Below are positions 8,519-18,307 of a stretch of DNA of 64,000 nt, piece after piece (within the stretch, counting starts at the first letter, position 1; every line of letters starts with the position of its first letter). The position numbers and the translations under genes are program-made. The notes below the pieces were generated by a model. It worked only from the letters and a program-made list of their open reading frames with translations. It searched no databases and was not told where the DNA came from. Source of the stretch: an uncultured Limosilactobacillus sp. (lineage in GTDB: Bacteria; Bacillota; Bacilli; Lactobacillales; Lactobacillaceae); contig NZ_CAKPYE010000003.1 of the NCBI RefSeq assembly GCF_934202705.1, positions 1 to 64,000 on the forward strand, read 5' to 3'.

Positions 8519-9374
8519 GAGCTTGTTCCTGACTCGCGGTCATTAATGACAGCGTTAATTTAGCAGTATGAAGGACTGCATACTGACCGGTCTGTTGTGC
8601 AAGTTGAACTGAACTGGTTAAGGTACGTTGAACCTCAGCTCTTAAAAATTCAATCGGTTGCTTCTTAAGAGTTAATAAACAGATTTCTTCCTGGAGATTT
8701 TGCAAATGATTGGTCAATTGAGCAAGCGACGGCTGATCGACCTTGAGTCGTGCGTAGTAGTAATTCATCGCTACAAAGCCGATTCGTTCGGCTTGCAGAT
8801 AAACTTTCCACATCACCCGCTCATCATGATTCAAGTGTGAACGATCAAAAATGATGTTTTTAAATAGCCGGCGCTTGTATAGCGCACCCCATGAACGATT
8901 AAAATTAATCGGTAAGTTCTGTGAACCAATCTCGAGCCACTGCTGACTAGTATAAACTCCGTTGTATTGATTATAGTTATAATCAAGTTGTGGTCCTTGC
9001 TGATCACCGTCCACTTTAGTATATGAAGATTCAATAATATCACAGTGATTGCCCGTCATCGTTTGTTCAAGAACGAGTAAGTAATTGGGATCCAAATAGT
9101 GGTTAGCATTGACAAAAGTTAAATATGAACCACGAGCGACTTCTAGCCCGCGGTTTTTAGCATTGCCAACTCCAGCGTGATCTTCATGTAAAAGAATGAT
9201 GCGTTGATCACGTTCCTTAAATTGTTCAGCAATGGCCAACGACCCATCGTCTGAACCATCATCAACAATAATGATTTCTATATCCCGATACGACTGGTTA
9301 ACAATGCTTTGCAAACATTGTTTCAAATGTTTTTCTTCATTGTAAACAGGAATGATTACCGAGATCGTTGCCAT
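8508..9374 (-). CDS. GT2-like glycosyltransferase with altered DxD motif
   Basis: 288 residues from the ATG at 9374, behind AAGGGAG. The N-terminus is a standard GT-A family 2 fold: SVIIPVYNEEKHL, then IIIVDDGSDDGS (nucleotide-binding aspartates) and GVGNAKNRGLEVARG. Where family 2 enzymes normally have a D-x-D(D) metal site before a W/Y-L-DPN segment, this one reads V-N-A-N-H-Y-L-DPN, so both aspartates are asparagine. A HDERVMW segment stands where the catalytic base is expected. It may be inactive, metal-independent or a binding partner. It lies 13 bases after the Gtf3-like gene. Confidence 0.82.
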   Translation of the reverse strand: MATISVIIPVYNEEKHLKQCLQSIVNQSYRDIEIIIVDDGSDDGSLAIAEQFKERDQRIILLHEDHAGVGNAKNRGLEVARGSYLTFVNANHYLDPNYLLVLEQTMTGNHCDIIESSYTKVDGDQQGPQLDYNYNQYNGVYTSQQWLEIGSQNLPINFNRSWGALYKRRLFKNIIFDRSHLNHDERVMWKVYLQAERIGFVAMNYYYARLKVDQPSLAQLTNHLQNLQEEICLLTLKKQPIEFLRAEVQRTLTSSVQLAQQTGQYAVLHTAKLTLSLMTASQEQAHDQ

Positions 9375-9387
9375 AGATCCAACTCCC

Positions 9388-10398
9388 TTATTCATACAAA
9401 ACCTTGAACACCGCTTCAATCAACAGCCGCTTGGTAAAGTACCCCTGACGAATCAAGTCTGCAAACTTATCCACTGACTGTTGCATCTCGGTATATTGAT
9501 CCGCCGTTGTGGCTTTCACTTTCGCGACGGCCTCATCTAAACTATCGGCAACCAAGCCGAGGTTCTTGCGGCGAATCGTGTCAATTTCTGGAGTATCAGA
9601 GTTTACGATAATTGGAATCCCCGCAGCCAGGTAAGTACTAAGCTTATAAGAAGCATTGAGTTTCATGTACTCTTTCCAATATGGCTCTTCGCCCCAAACT
9701 AAGCCAAAGCCACCACTTTCACGAAGGGTTTGTAGAAGCCGCGGGTCGCCTTGCCAGCCGACAAAGTTAATATTCCGGTCTTTACCCCAATCTTGTTTGC
9801 TTTCAAATAACTGTAACTTCACATCATCGTGCGACCATTGTTTAACAAAATCAAATTTGTTGACGTCTCCCGCAAACTGAATCAGTGGTTTATACTCCGG
9901 CGTCACTGTCGGGTCAATGCTGCATGGATGATCCCACATATGTTGAATGACCGTTCGCTTGACCGTTAATCCATGATCACGCAGTACTTTCAATAATTTT
10001 TCAGAAGCGACAATCACCAAATCTGCTTGGTTATAGAAATTAATATAGCGATCAAATAGGTAACGATTGCCTTCAAACATCAATGGCACAAAGTCATGGA
10101 TGAACATCACCTTTTTGACCCCTTGGTAGATATTGACCCGTTGCATGAATTGTTCATCCCATTCCAACGAATTCCATGATGGACTCTGGAAAACAACCAC
10201 ATCACCATAACCGAGCTTGGCAAGAATCCCATCAAAACGGGATGATAATGAATCCTGCGGTTCATTCGGGTAATTATAAAAGTAGATGCTGAGTTCATCA
10301 AAACCTAAGTCCTTGGCATAGGATGCTGAGACCTGCTGAGCAATCTGCGCAACACTTGCGTATGACATTCCATATAAATTCGTAATTAATGCCTTCAC
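9388..10398 (-). CDS. Gtf3/GtfC-like glycosyltransferase extending the SRRP glycan
   Basis: 336 residues, GTG start seven bases after GGAGG. The sequence is that of the GT-B transferase called Gtf3 in Streptococcus or GtfC in L. reuteri: an N-terminal segment starting MKALITNLYG with YAKDLGFDEL, a central VMFIHDFVPLMF near residue 113, and a C-terminal nucleotide-sugar region with YKLSTYLAAGIPIIVNSDTPE. In characterised systems it adds the second sugar (glucose or GlcNAc) to the Ser/Thr-linked GlcNAc put on by GtfA/GtfB. Which donor is used here cannot be predicted. Confidence 0.85.
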   Translation of the reverse strand: MKALITNLYGMSYASVAQIAQQVSASYAKDLGFDELSIYFYNYPNEPQDSLSSRFDGILAKLGYGDVVVFQSPSWNSLEWDEQFMQRVNIYQGVKKVMFIHDFVPLMFEGNRYLFDRYINFYNQADLVIVASEKLLKVLRDHGLTVKRTVIQHMWDHPCSIDPTVTPEYKPLIQFAGDVNKFDFVKQWSHDDVKLQLFESKQDWGKDRNINFVGWQGDPRLLQTLRESGGFGLVWGEEPYWKEYMKLNASYKLSTYLAAGIPIIVNSDTPEIDTIRRKNLGLVADSLDEAVAKVKATTADQYTEMQQSVDKFADLIRQGYFTKRLLIEAVFKVLYE

Positions 10399-10409
10399 TA
10401 TTTAACCTC

Positions 10410-10595
10410 CTAGAAAAGCGTGTAGACCATGGTTGCTAACACGATTGCTAACAAGATCAACATGATTAATTGTTGCCAAGCAAACGGTTGGCGTTCTTTT
10501 TTGTACGCCCGACGCTGTTCTTTTTCGACCTTGGCGAGACGTTGAAAAGCATGCTGGTGCACCAAATTATTTTCGTTTTTTGAATCTTTAGACAT
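10410..10595 (-). CDS. Small membrane protein, probable Asp4-like accessory Sec component
   Basis: 61 residues from the ATG at 10595, which overlaps the last codons of gtfB by 8 bases and has GAGGAATT as its ribosome site. The N-terminal 40 residues are charged and probably helical (QRLAKVEKEQRRAYKKER), followed by one C-terminal membrane segment of about 20 residues. Size, topology and position after gtfB fit Asp4, the small SecE/SecG-like subunit of the accessory translocon in streptococci. Similarity is by layout more than sequence; an unrelated small membrane protein remains possible. Confidence 0.6.
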   Translation of the reverse strand: MSKDSKNENNLVHQHAFQRLAKVEKEQRRAYKKERQPFAWQQLIMLILLAIVLATMVYTLF

Positions 10596-11931
10596 TGAAT
10601 AATTCCTCAAACGCTTTTTGGTAATCTTCGGCATAGACGTCACTGGCTTCTTGACGTTGTTGATCAATCTTTTGCTTCATCAGATCAGGACTCACTAGTG
10701 AACCCTTAATTTGTCCGGCCATCGCTTGTGCACCTTCAGGGTTACTGTCAAAGATATTTTCTTGGGCCACGAACTTTGGCTCATGGATCGTATCTTTAAA
10801 CCCGAGAATCAACATATTTTGTTCAAAGGCTCCCCGAACGGCATCTAAAATTTCATTTCCATGATTGATGTCTAAGTAAATATCACAATCTGCCACTAAT
10901 TCTTTAATCTTATCAGGTAAGATTCCTGGATACATATGTGCGTTCGGATATTTGCCAATCGTCAACAGTTTTGATGACATTTCAGTAATGGCGGCCACAT
11001 GGAACTGAATATTCGGCATCAGTTTCACTAGATTTTCCAGTTGTTCCACTTGATCTGTATTAGTGAATACTAAGGCATTTGGACGTAACTTATTTCCCCG
11101 CGGGTGCGGATAAATCATTCCTAAGTAACGAACATTGATGGAACTATCCTGTGGAATAATAGCTTGTTTGCTCGTCCAGTCACGATAGTCTTGGAAGACG
11201 ATGTTTTTCGTCCGCAATGGATCCTTACTGTCAAACATCATCTTCATATTGCCTGGTAAATCATCACCCAATTTTTCATGCCAAAACAGGACATCAGTTC
11301 CCTCAGTTGCTGGTAATTGGAAGGACGTCCCAAATGATTTATCGAGAGTATTGTATAAGATATGATCTAATTTGTAGTGCTTTTCTTCCAAATAAAACTT
11401 AGTAAATGCTGACATATTCGGGAAGTGGCGCCGCCGTCCATTCACATCCATAAAGACGTCACCAGCGCGAAGGTTATTTGATAATACTTCGTTGCCATGC
11501 CGATCATAATAATTGGTCGTCACTGGTTGTCCATTATCGTAATAGGTTTTAGAAAACAGTTGTCCATGTTGACTGTAATGATCAACCCAGGTAATCTTGC
11601 CAAATTCATCAAACCATTGAACATCACGCACAAACCGGGTGTTGTTTCCTGCCGCATAGAGAATTCGCCCGCGGATCCGATCTAGGTCATAGATTGTGGC
11701 GTGGTCTGCTTTTCCCTCGTTCCGCCAGAAACGGGGAATTTTCACTTCATCAAAATACACTGGTTTCCGGTTCGACACCAAACCACAATACTCTTTCATT
11801 GGTGAATCAATTTCGTCCGGGGTGTAACCATCGTCATTAATGACCACCGTTGGGATTTGCAACTTAGCTACGCGCTCCGAAAAAAGTAAATCCCGTGACG
11901 GGCTATCAAACTTGTCAAATAAATTAATCAT
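10588..11931 (-). CDS. gtfB: Accessory Sec glycosylation chaperone GtfB
   Basis: 447 residues. GtfB pairs with GtfA to O-GlcNAcylate serines of the SRRP before export; it recognises the acceptor and lacks catalysis of its own. The start MINLFDKFDSPSRDLLFS is typical. Residues about 88-170 form a beta-meander with repeated aromatic/Asp-Gly motifs (YYDNGQPV, YYDRHGNEV), also seen in GtfA and Asp1. Residues about 283-447 are the second Rossmann half: FTNTDQVEQLE, KYPN, YPGILP, CDIYLDINHGNE. That half is the domain shared with the three GT8 genes. It overlaps gtfA by 8 bases. Confidence 0.92.
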   Translation of the reverse strand: MINLFDKFDSPSRDLLFSERVAKLQIPTVVINDDGYTPDEIDSPMKEYCGLVSNRKPVYFDEVKIPRFWRNEGKADHATIYDLDRIRGRILYAAGNNTRFVRDVQWFDEFGKITWVDHYSQHGQLFSKTYYDNGQPVTTNYYDRHGNEVLSNNLRAGDVFMDVNGRRRHFPNMSAFTKFYLEEKHYKLDHILYNTLDKSFGTSFQLPATEGTDVLFWHEKLGDDLPGNMKMMFDSKDPLRTKNIVFQDYRDWTSKQAIIPQDSSINVRYLGMIYPHPRGNKLRPNALVFTNTDQVEQLENLVKLMPNIQFHVAAITEMSSKLLTIGKYPNAHMYPGILPDKIKELVADCDIYLDINHGNEILDAVRGAFEQNMLILGFKDTIHEPKFVAQENIFDSNPEGAQAMAGQIKGSLVSPDLMKQKIDQQRQEASDVYAEDYQKAFEELFNV

Positions 11932-13459
11932 TACTCATTTTCTCCACTAAATTTTGCCATTCATGTGTAATATTATCGTCTAAGTATGGGGTTGCTAAAT
12001 CATAGGAATGCTGACTATATGCATCCAGGTCTGCCTCCGTAAACATTTTGACAATGGCTGCTGCCAATTGATCAACCTTGGCATCTTCACTGGCTTTTTC
12101 ATCATACGGAATCAGATAACCATTTTGCTGATCATCAATAAAGGTTGGGTTCCCATATGGAACATCAAAACCAATCATTGGCAGCCCTGAACCGACCGCT
12201 TCCATCAAACTGAGCCCAAACCCTTCGCTGGTTGAGGCAGCGATATAAGCACTGTATTTCACATAAATCTGGTCAAGGTTTTGCTGCCCCATCAGATGAA
12301 TATAATCACCAGCATGGTTAAAATCGATCACATCTTGAATCCGTTTTTGGTCGCCACCTTGTCCGTAAATATCTAACGAAACATCCGGAACCTGCTCGTG
12401 GGCTTTTACCACCGCTTTGGCCAACCAATCAACGTGCTTTTCCGGTGCTAAACGAGAGGCCGTAATTAGTGAATGCGGCTTCCGTGGTGCCGTCGGCTTG
12501 GTTAATTGCTTTAAACTCCCCACTGGAATGGTAACGACTTTAGTGGTGGAATCTTCATAGCGCTTGAGCTGTTTCTGTAACATTTCCCGCTGTTGATCAG
12601 TAGAAACGATAAAGCAATCAACGTCATCACTGTACGTAAATTGATATTCGTAGAAGTTATTCCACAGGACATTACGATTATTTGTGAAGTGCTTGTCATA
12701 ATGATCCGCGTGCACCACAATAATCAGCTTGGCTGGTCCGTGGTGTTCAAATAATAGCTGACCATTGATCAGTACGCCGCCATCATCTTGGCGGTCGATG
12801 ATCAAAATGTCACCCTTCTGGAAGTTTAAGCGTTTGATAAATTCTTCATATAGTTCATTTTTGGAATAGTACAATTTATTCGGAAATTGGAACATTTCCC
12901 GATTGCCTTTAACGTACTGGGTGTAGGCTTTACTACCATCTTCATTATAAAATTCACGATAACTAACGTGATTTTGCTGACCATCACCGGAGTAGAACTC
13001 TGTAGCGTACTTGACATATGAGTATGCGGAGCGGCGAACTAATTGACCATTGGCAAAGTAGTTGGCCTGATCAATCGTTTGCTGTTCAGGATTACTAAAG
13101 CGAACGTTAATTACTAAACCCTCTTCTTGTGAAACGTATTGAACCGTTTTATGGTCATCCGCCACTTTTTTAGTAAAGTTCCGCTGATCAATCTGTTCAT
13201 CCGCTTCAAACTTTGCTAGCGGATAAGTGGATGGTGCAATCTTCACATCCGTGAAAAATTGATAAAACCAGATAATTTGGTCATCCGCAAAACCGATATT
13301 CTTGGTTAACGCTTCAATATTGTCTTGCAAAATACAGTCAGAGAAAATAAATTTCGAATCAATCTTTGAGTTTCGAAAAACCTTCCCCCGATATGCTTGG
13401 GCATACTCAACCCCACTGGAGGCCCAACCAATCCCTAAATTGACACTATAAACAGTCAT
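11924..13459 (-). CDS. gtfA: Accessory Sec glycosyltransferase GtfA
   Basis: 511 residues, ATG with AAGGAG. The catalytic GT-B (GT4-type) subunit that transfers GlcNAc from UDP-GlcNAc to Ser/Thr of the SRRP in the cytoplasm. It begins MTVYSVNLGIGWASSGVEYAQ, the family hallmark. A beta-meander insert lies at about residues 105-185 (YFANGQLV, FYNEDGSKAY). The donor site has TASRLAPEKHVDWL near residue 334 and the E-x7-E pair in EGFGLSLME near residue 415. It is 31 bases downstream of secA2 and runs into gtfB. Confidence 0.94.
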   Translation of the reverse strand: MTVYSVNLGIGWASSGVEYAQAYRGKVFRNSKIDSKFIFSDCILQDNIEALTKNIGFADDQIIWFYQFFTDVKIAPSTYPLAKFEADEQIDQRNFTKKVADDHKTVQYVSQEEGLVINVRFSNPEQQTIDQANYFANGQLVRRSAYSYVKYATEFYSGDGQQNHVSYREFYNEDGSKAYTQYVKGNREMFQFPNKLYYSKNELYEEFIKRLNFQKGDILIIDRQDDGGVLINGQLLFEHHGPAKLIIVVHADHYDKHFTNNRNVLWNNFYEYQFTYSDDVDCFIVSTDQQREMLQKQLKRYEDSTTKVVTIPVGSLKQLTKPTAPRKPHSLITASRLAPEKHVDWLAKAVVKAHEQVPDVSLDIYGQGGDQKRIQDVIDFNHAGDYIHLMGQQNLDQIYVKYSAYIAASTSEGFGLSLMEAVGSGLPMIGFDVPYGNPTFIDDQQNGYLIPYDEKASEDAKVDQLAAAIVKMFTEADLDAYSQHSYDLATPYLDDNITHEWQNLVEKMSND

Positions 13460-13490
13460 ATCTAATTACTACTCCTTATAAACCTTATTA

Positions 13491-15857
13491 CTAAAATAAT
13501 ACCACTAGTCGACCCTTGGAATCATGAGTAATTTTACACAATAACAAATTTTTAATAGCTAAGCGTCGGGCCTGGTGCAACATTTGGACATATGATCGCA
13601 TGGCTGCTTGTTGCTCCAAGTAGCCAGGATCACGCCCCATCATTTGGAATGGTTGCAGGCGCGTGTGCAAATTCTCTAAATAATCAACTTCGTCAATCCA
13701 GCAACGATCCAACGCTGCCAATAATGATTTCCGATAAAACTGATTAATTTGTTTTGAATCATTATTGAGTTGACGACCCTTATCAGCTAAGATTTTATGA
13801 CTTAATAGCTTTAAATAACGTTTGAAGACCGCTGTATTTTGGACCGCAACCGTTGGTACTTGCGTGATTTCATAAGAGAAATTATGGTTAACTAATTGTT
13901 GCGCCGCTTCTAACGTCCACTCATCTCGTTGCTCAATAAATGAATCAATTCCCCGGGATACCCAATCCTCAACGACCGCTTCCAGGTGCGCCGCTGACAT
14001 TAACTTTTGACGCTCTGCATACAAATGATTTCTTTGAATTCGGATTCCAAAATCTGATTTATTCATTTGCTCACGACTCGCCGTTTCATTACCAGCTCGC
14101 CGTGCTTTTAACTCATGAAGGATCCAACGTAACCGTGGGCTGCGTAACTCTTTTTCCTTACCGTTGCGTTCGCGCTTCTTTAACAAGTGTCGATAGTACT
14201 TTTTAAAACGACCGGTACTGCCACCAGAAATGTAAGAGTCTTCTAGTGAAATAAAGTACTCACTCGTTCCCGGATCACCCTGTCGACCAGCACGACCCGA
14301 TAATTGTTGTTCGACCCGATCAGGTAACATCTCAGTCCCAATCACTGCCAAACCGCCTAAGTCCGCAACTCCAGGTCCTAACTTGATGTCAGTTCCCCGA
14401 CCGGCCATATTCGTGGCGACTGTAACAGCGCCCCGTTGACCAGCGTCCTTGACAATGGCCGCTTCTTGAACAGAGTTAAAGGCATTTAATACATTATGCG
14501 CGATCCCTTCATTCAACAAGATTTCCGAAAGAATTTCGGAATTTTCAACGGAACCAGCAACTAACAAGATTGGCCGTCCCTGTTCGTGCAACGCCTTGAC
14601 TAACCCAATAGCATGGAGTAATTTCTCACGGGTCGTCAAGTAAATTTTCGGGCGATAGTCTTTCCGAATCGTGGGCTTATTAGTTGGAATCTGCACCACT
14701 TTTAATTTATAGATGTTCATAAATTCCGTGGCGTCACTTTTCGCGGTCCCGCTCATTCCAGCAATTTTATTAAACATTCCAAACAAGCTAGCGGCCGTTA
14801 CTGAGGCAGAGGTCTTTTGGTTATCCGTAATTTGGACCCCTTCTTTTTGTTCCACTGCCTGGTGGAGACCAGTATTAACCTTAATTCCATGCTTTAGTCG
14901 GCCATCCGCTTCATCCAGTAAGACCACTTCACCATCAACGACGAGGTAGTCTTTGCCTTTGATCATGAAATAGTGTGCCCGTAAGGCGAGTGCAATATGC
15001 CGATAAAGTTCACGGTTAGCCGTAGAATACAAATCCTGAACACGGAAGTATTCTTCTGCCCGTTTCACACCATAGTAGGTGAGCCAGACCGCTTGCTCAC
15101 TTCTCTTAACTTTAAAGTCATGGCCCTTTTGCAAAGTATTCACAAAGTTATCCGCAATCTCATAGATATTGGATTGTAGCTGTGGTGCACCGGCCACCAC
15201 AAACGGTGTCGAAGCTCCATCCAATAGTACAGCATCCACTTCATCCACAATTGCGTAGTTAAACGGTCGCAAAAATTGGTCATCAAGACTGTTGGCTAGA
15301 TTATTGAATAAATAATCAAATGCCACCGTACTTCCCGTGGAGTATAAAATGTCACTCTGGTACCACTTTCGTTTATGTTTAGGATCGGCCTTGCCCTTTT
15401 TACTATGTTCTGGAACAAAGCCAAGACTCACCGTTAACCCTAGCCACTCATAAACTGGTTTTAACTGTTTCTCATCTCGTTCAGCTAAATATTCACTTGT
15501 GGTTAAAAGAAAGGCGCCCTTTCCCGTCAGCGCATTTAAATATAAAGGCATCGTCGCGGTTAATGTCTTTCCTTCACCGGTCTTCATTTCGGCAATATTA
15601 CCCTCATGCAAGACGACGGCACCCATTACTTGAACATCGTATGGATACATACCCAGAATCCGCCGGTCAGCCTCCCGCACTGTCGCAAAGGCCCGCGGTA
15701 AAATGGCATCCAGGCTTTTTCCTGCCGCTAATTGTTGTTTCAGGATGGCAGTCTGACTTTGTAATTCTTCATCACTCATCTTTGCCATCTTTTTCGACCA
15801 GCGATTGACCTTATGTAAGACATGGCGGACGTGCGCTAGTTTCATCTGGTTAACCAT
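13491..15857 (-). CDS. secA2: Accessory Sec ATPase SecA2
   Basis: About 788 residues. The motor of the accessory Sec system, driving export of the glycosylated SRRP. Visible motifs: Walker A MKTGEGKTLTA near residue 95, Walker B DEVDAVLLD near 205, VATNMAGRGTDIKLG near 480 and GRAGRQGDPG near 523. It is shorter than housekeeping SecA and lacks the C-terminal zinc-binding cysteines, as expected of SecA2. I chose the ATG at 15857, preceded by GGGGTGG; a GTG three codons earlier is also possible. It overlaps the end of asp3. Confidence 0.94.
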   Translation of the reverse strand: MVNQMKLAHVRHVLHKVNRWSKKMAKMSDEELQSQTAILKQQLAAGKSLDAILPRAFATVREADRRILGMYPYDVQVMGAVVLHEGNIAEMKTGEGKTLTATMPLYLNALTGKGAFLLTTSEYLAERDEKQLKPVYEWLGLTVSLGFVPEHSKKGKADPKHKRKWYQSDILYSTGSTVAFDYLFNNLANSLDDQFLRPFNYAIVDEVDAVLLDGASTPFVVAGAPQLQSNIYEIADNFVNTLQKGHDFKVKRSEQAVWLTYYGVKRAEEYFRVQDLYSTANRELYRHIALALRAHYFMIKGKDYLVVDGEVVLLDEADGRLKHGIKVNTGLHQAVEQKEGVQITDNQKTSASVTAASLFGMFNKIAGMSGTAKSDATEFMNIYKLKVVQIPTNKPTIRKDYRPKIYLTTREKLLHAIGLVKALHEQGRPILLVAGSVENSEILSEILLNEGIAHNVLNAFNSVQEAAIVKDAGQRGAVTVATNMAGRGTDIKLGPGVADLGGLAVIGTEMLPDRVEQQLSGRAGRQGDPGTSEYFISLEDSYISGGSTGRFKKYYRHLLKKRERNGKEKELRSPRLRWILHELKARRAGNETASREQMNKSDFGIRIQRNHLYAERQKLMSAAHLEAVVEDWVSRGIDSFIEQRDEWTLEAAQQLVNHNFSYEITQVPTVAVQNTAVFKRYLKLLSHKILADKGRQLNNDSKQINQFYRKSLLAALDRCWIDEVDYLENLHTRLQPFQMMGRDPGYLEQQAAMRSYVQMLHQARRLAIKNLLLCKITHDSKGRLVVLF

Positions 15858-16761
15858 TCTTGCCACCCCAATTACGATTAATAGCCGAAAAAATTAGTTC
15901 CCAATCTGGTTCAAGCGCATTGGTCTTAATGATTGACGAAACTTGTCGCTGAACATATTGAAAAACATTTGCTGGCATACTGGCTTGTGAACGTTGGACC
16001 GCAGTAATGAAGGCGGTCTTAGGATGTTCCTCAATGCACGTTTTCAACTGCTCGCTAATTTTGGCATCAGTAACCACCACCCTGGCATTTTTTAATACCG
16101 GTTGGTCTAATAACTTGCTAAGGTAGCGACTTAACTGCTGCTGATTCAAATTATCTACCATGATTGGTAATAACGACAGGCCACGTGCGTACCGTACCAA
16201 GTCGGGAAAGTTGCTTTTATAACGCCGACCAGCTGGAAGCAACAGGATGGTTACTTGTTCACCCTCCTGACCAACTTGTTCCTGAATCCAAAAGCGCGAA
16301 TTCGCCGCTGCAGGAACGGTCGCTAATGATAACTCCAAATCCGTAAAGTAGTAGTCGGTGGCCCCAGCATTCACAATCGTCAATTCATAGTTAGTCGCTG
16401 TCGACGGATAAACAAATGTAAAGGTCGTGTTCCGATAGTACTGCTCAAACACTTGATGTCCCTGCGGTCCAAAACAACGCACCCGATATAAAACGGTTTG
16501 CTCAGGAAACGCAGATCCATGAATTACAAACCGGTATTTGGCCCCTTGCTGAAGGAGCGGTAATTGTGGAACTGTCTTGGCGAATTGATAATTTTCGTGT
16601 GAATGCCAAAACATAATTGGATCACCCGGCGCCATTAAATCATTGTGCTGATGAACTTCACCATTGGCTTGAATTTGAACTTGTGACCCTGAAGCACCAA
16701 GTGTAAAGGCATTTGAATATTCAGGTGCCCAATAAATTTTATTAACTAACTGCTTCGTCAC
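15850..16761 (-). CDS. asp3: Accessory Sec protein Asp3
   Basis: 303 residues, GTG start one base after the asp2 stop, using the ribosome site GAGGTGAAG inside asp2. Asp3 works in the Asp1-Asp2-Asp3 complex that binds the SRRP and SecA2. The first 165 residues read as a beta-sandwich (IYWAPEYSNAF, GDPIMFWHS, YRFVIHGSAF, ATDYYFTDLELS), consistent with the carbohydrate-binding-module-like fold described for Asp3. The C-terminal half is alpha/beta and less recognisable. Confidence 0.9.
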   Translation of the reverse strand: MTKQLVNKIYWAPEYSNAFTLGASGSQVQIQANGEVHQHNDLMAPGDPIMFWHSHENYQFAKTVPQLPLLQQGAKYRFVIHGSAFPEQTVLYRVRCFGPQGHQVFEQYYRNTTFTFVYPSTATNYELTIVNAGATDYYFTDLELSLATVPAAANSRFWIQEQVGQEGEQVTILLLPAGRRYKSNFPDLVRYARGLSLLPIMVDNLNQQQLSRYLSKLLDQPVLKNARVVVTDAKISEQLKTCIEEHPKTAFITAVQRSQASMPANVFQYVQRQVSSIIKTNALEPDWELIFSAINRNWGGKNG

Positions 16762-16762
16762 C

Positions 16763-18307
16763 TTACTTCACCTCACGTCCAAAATCATCATGCAGTACTT
16801 GATCCAGGCGGCGTTTAAACCAATTTGAAATTGCATAGGAATTATCGTTGTGTCGGCCAGGATAACCTTGATAAGCAAATTCTTCACTCGCTTTCACCGC
16901 TGGGGTTTGTGCAAATCTAGCAAATGATTGATCATCAAAATTATCACTCTTCATGTACGTTACAAATAATTTTGTCTGACTCAAGTCACACTCGCTTAAC
17001 ACGCGCCAATATGTATCATTCAACTGCTGCAGATCATGAATGTTCGATTCGTTGTTCATAATCCGCGTCACAATATCATAACTAGCTTGAAAATCATCGG
17101 GACGATGGAGTCGCCCACGCGCAGCAATATGCCCCAAATTAGCCAATAATTTTCCAACAATAATCGCTTTCGGTTGTAATGGTGCTCCTAACTTTACCGC
17201 CGCGTAGGATCCTGCTGAAATCCCCATCACAACCAGTTGTTGATGATTAAAGCCAAGGTTAGCGAGCGTTTGCTGAATGAGCTGCGTAATCCGTTTTTCT
17301 AAATTTGCGGAAAAATAAAATTGACCTAATGACAGCCGTGGATCAAAAATGGCTAATGACGGTGCTTGGGCCCGCCGTAACATATTTTTACCTTCGTAGG
17401 CCTCCACCATACTAACCCCTGAAAAATACACGTTTAACGGTGGCTGCCCATCGCCTGGGTTAAAGTAATACGGAATCTCTTCATTATTCTCCGGATCAAT
17501 CAACCGTTGACCACCTGGAATATAATGACCAACGCCATACCTGGACCAACGCCCGTGGACATAGCCAATCGTCAAATCTCCCAAGCCGCGAACTTCCACT
17601 GCGACACTAATAAATTGACCATAGTCTTGGACAGCAAGCGGGATTACCGGTTCACGGCGACTATCCAAATCTAAAATAAACTGGCGTCGCTGACCATCTT
17701 GCGTGGCAAAAACCCGCAAACGAACAACAACGTTCACGTTTTGGCTAAACTCCAGCCAGACCTTCATTTGACGGTGCGGTGCAATGTACCAGTCCTCACG
17801 ATAATTACCAAGGGTTTGCCAGTCCTCCGCATTCACGTGAACCGTTACATGTCCCGGATCAGGATAGGTAATTCCATCCTGAATCAACGTCCGATTGATG
17901 ATTAAATGGTGCGGTGGCATTTTAAAGCCACCATGCTCCGCAGTGAAATATTTCTTATCCAAATCAGCAATGGTTTCCTGCGGTGTCTGTTGAACTAGCT
18001 TGGCCCGATTTTGTAGTAAAAATGATTGTCCTGCTGGGCTTAAATGATCGTAAACTCCTGGTGTATAAAGCACTCGGTATGGGTCAATCTTCCATTGTAA
18101 TCTTGCCCACTCATCATCGGTTAAATTAACGGGGGCCGTCACCAGGACCATATTAAAAAACTTTTGCCGCTTCTTTGGTTTCCCGTTTTTACGCTTTGGC
18201 TTTGGCAATTTAGCAAAATAATCAGGTTGGTTGTAGACCCACTTAATTGCTTGCGGAATGTCAAACTGATCCTGCCAATTTTGATTGCCTAATTGTAGAA
18301 CGATCAC
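16763..18307 (-). CDS. asp2: Accessory Sec protein Asp2 (SRRP glycan O-acetyltransferase)
   Basis: 514 residues from the GTG at 18307, whose bases overlap the asp1 TGA (GTGA) and which follows GGAGGGATGGAG; a frame extending to 18349 would overlap asp1 by 46 bases. Asp2 is essential for transport and in streptococci acetylates GlcNAc on the SRRP through a Ser-Asp-His triad. The nucleophile motif GISAGSY is visible near residue 372, an Asp in YMKSDNFDD near 466 and a His in GRHNDNSY near 495. The N-terminal 330 residues are mainly beta. Confidence 0.92.
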   Translation of the reverse strand: MIVLQLGNQNWQDQFDIPQAIKWVYNQPDYFAKLPKPKRKNGKPKKRQKFFNMVLVTAPVNLTDDEWARLQWKIDPYRVLYTPGVYDHLSPAGQSFLLQNRAKLVQQTPQETIADLDKKYFTAEHGGFKMPPHHLIINRTLIQDGITYPDPGHVTVHVNAEDWQTLGNYREDWYIAPHRQMKVWLEFSQNVNVVVRLRVFATQDGQRRQFILDLDSRREPVIPLAVQDYGQFISVAVEVRGLGDLTIGYVHGRWSRYGVGHYIPGGQRLIDPENNEEIPYYFNPGDGQPPLNVYFSGVSMVEAYEGKNMLRRAQAPSLAIFDPRLSLGQFYFSANLEKRITQLIQQTLANLGFNHQQLVVMGISAGSYAAVKLGAPLQPKAIIVGKLLANLGHIAARGRLHRPDDFQASYDIVTRIMNNESNIHDLQQLNDTYWRVLSECDLSQTKLFVTYMKSDNFDDQSFARFAQTPAVKASEEFAYQGYPGRHNDNSYAISNWFKRRLDQVLHDDFGREVK

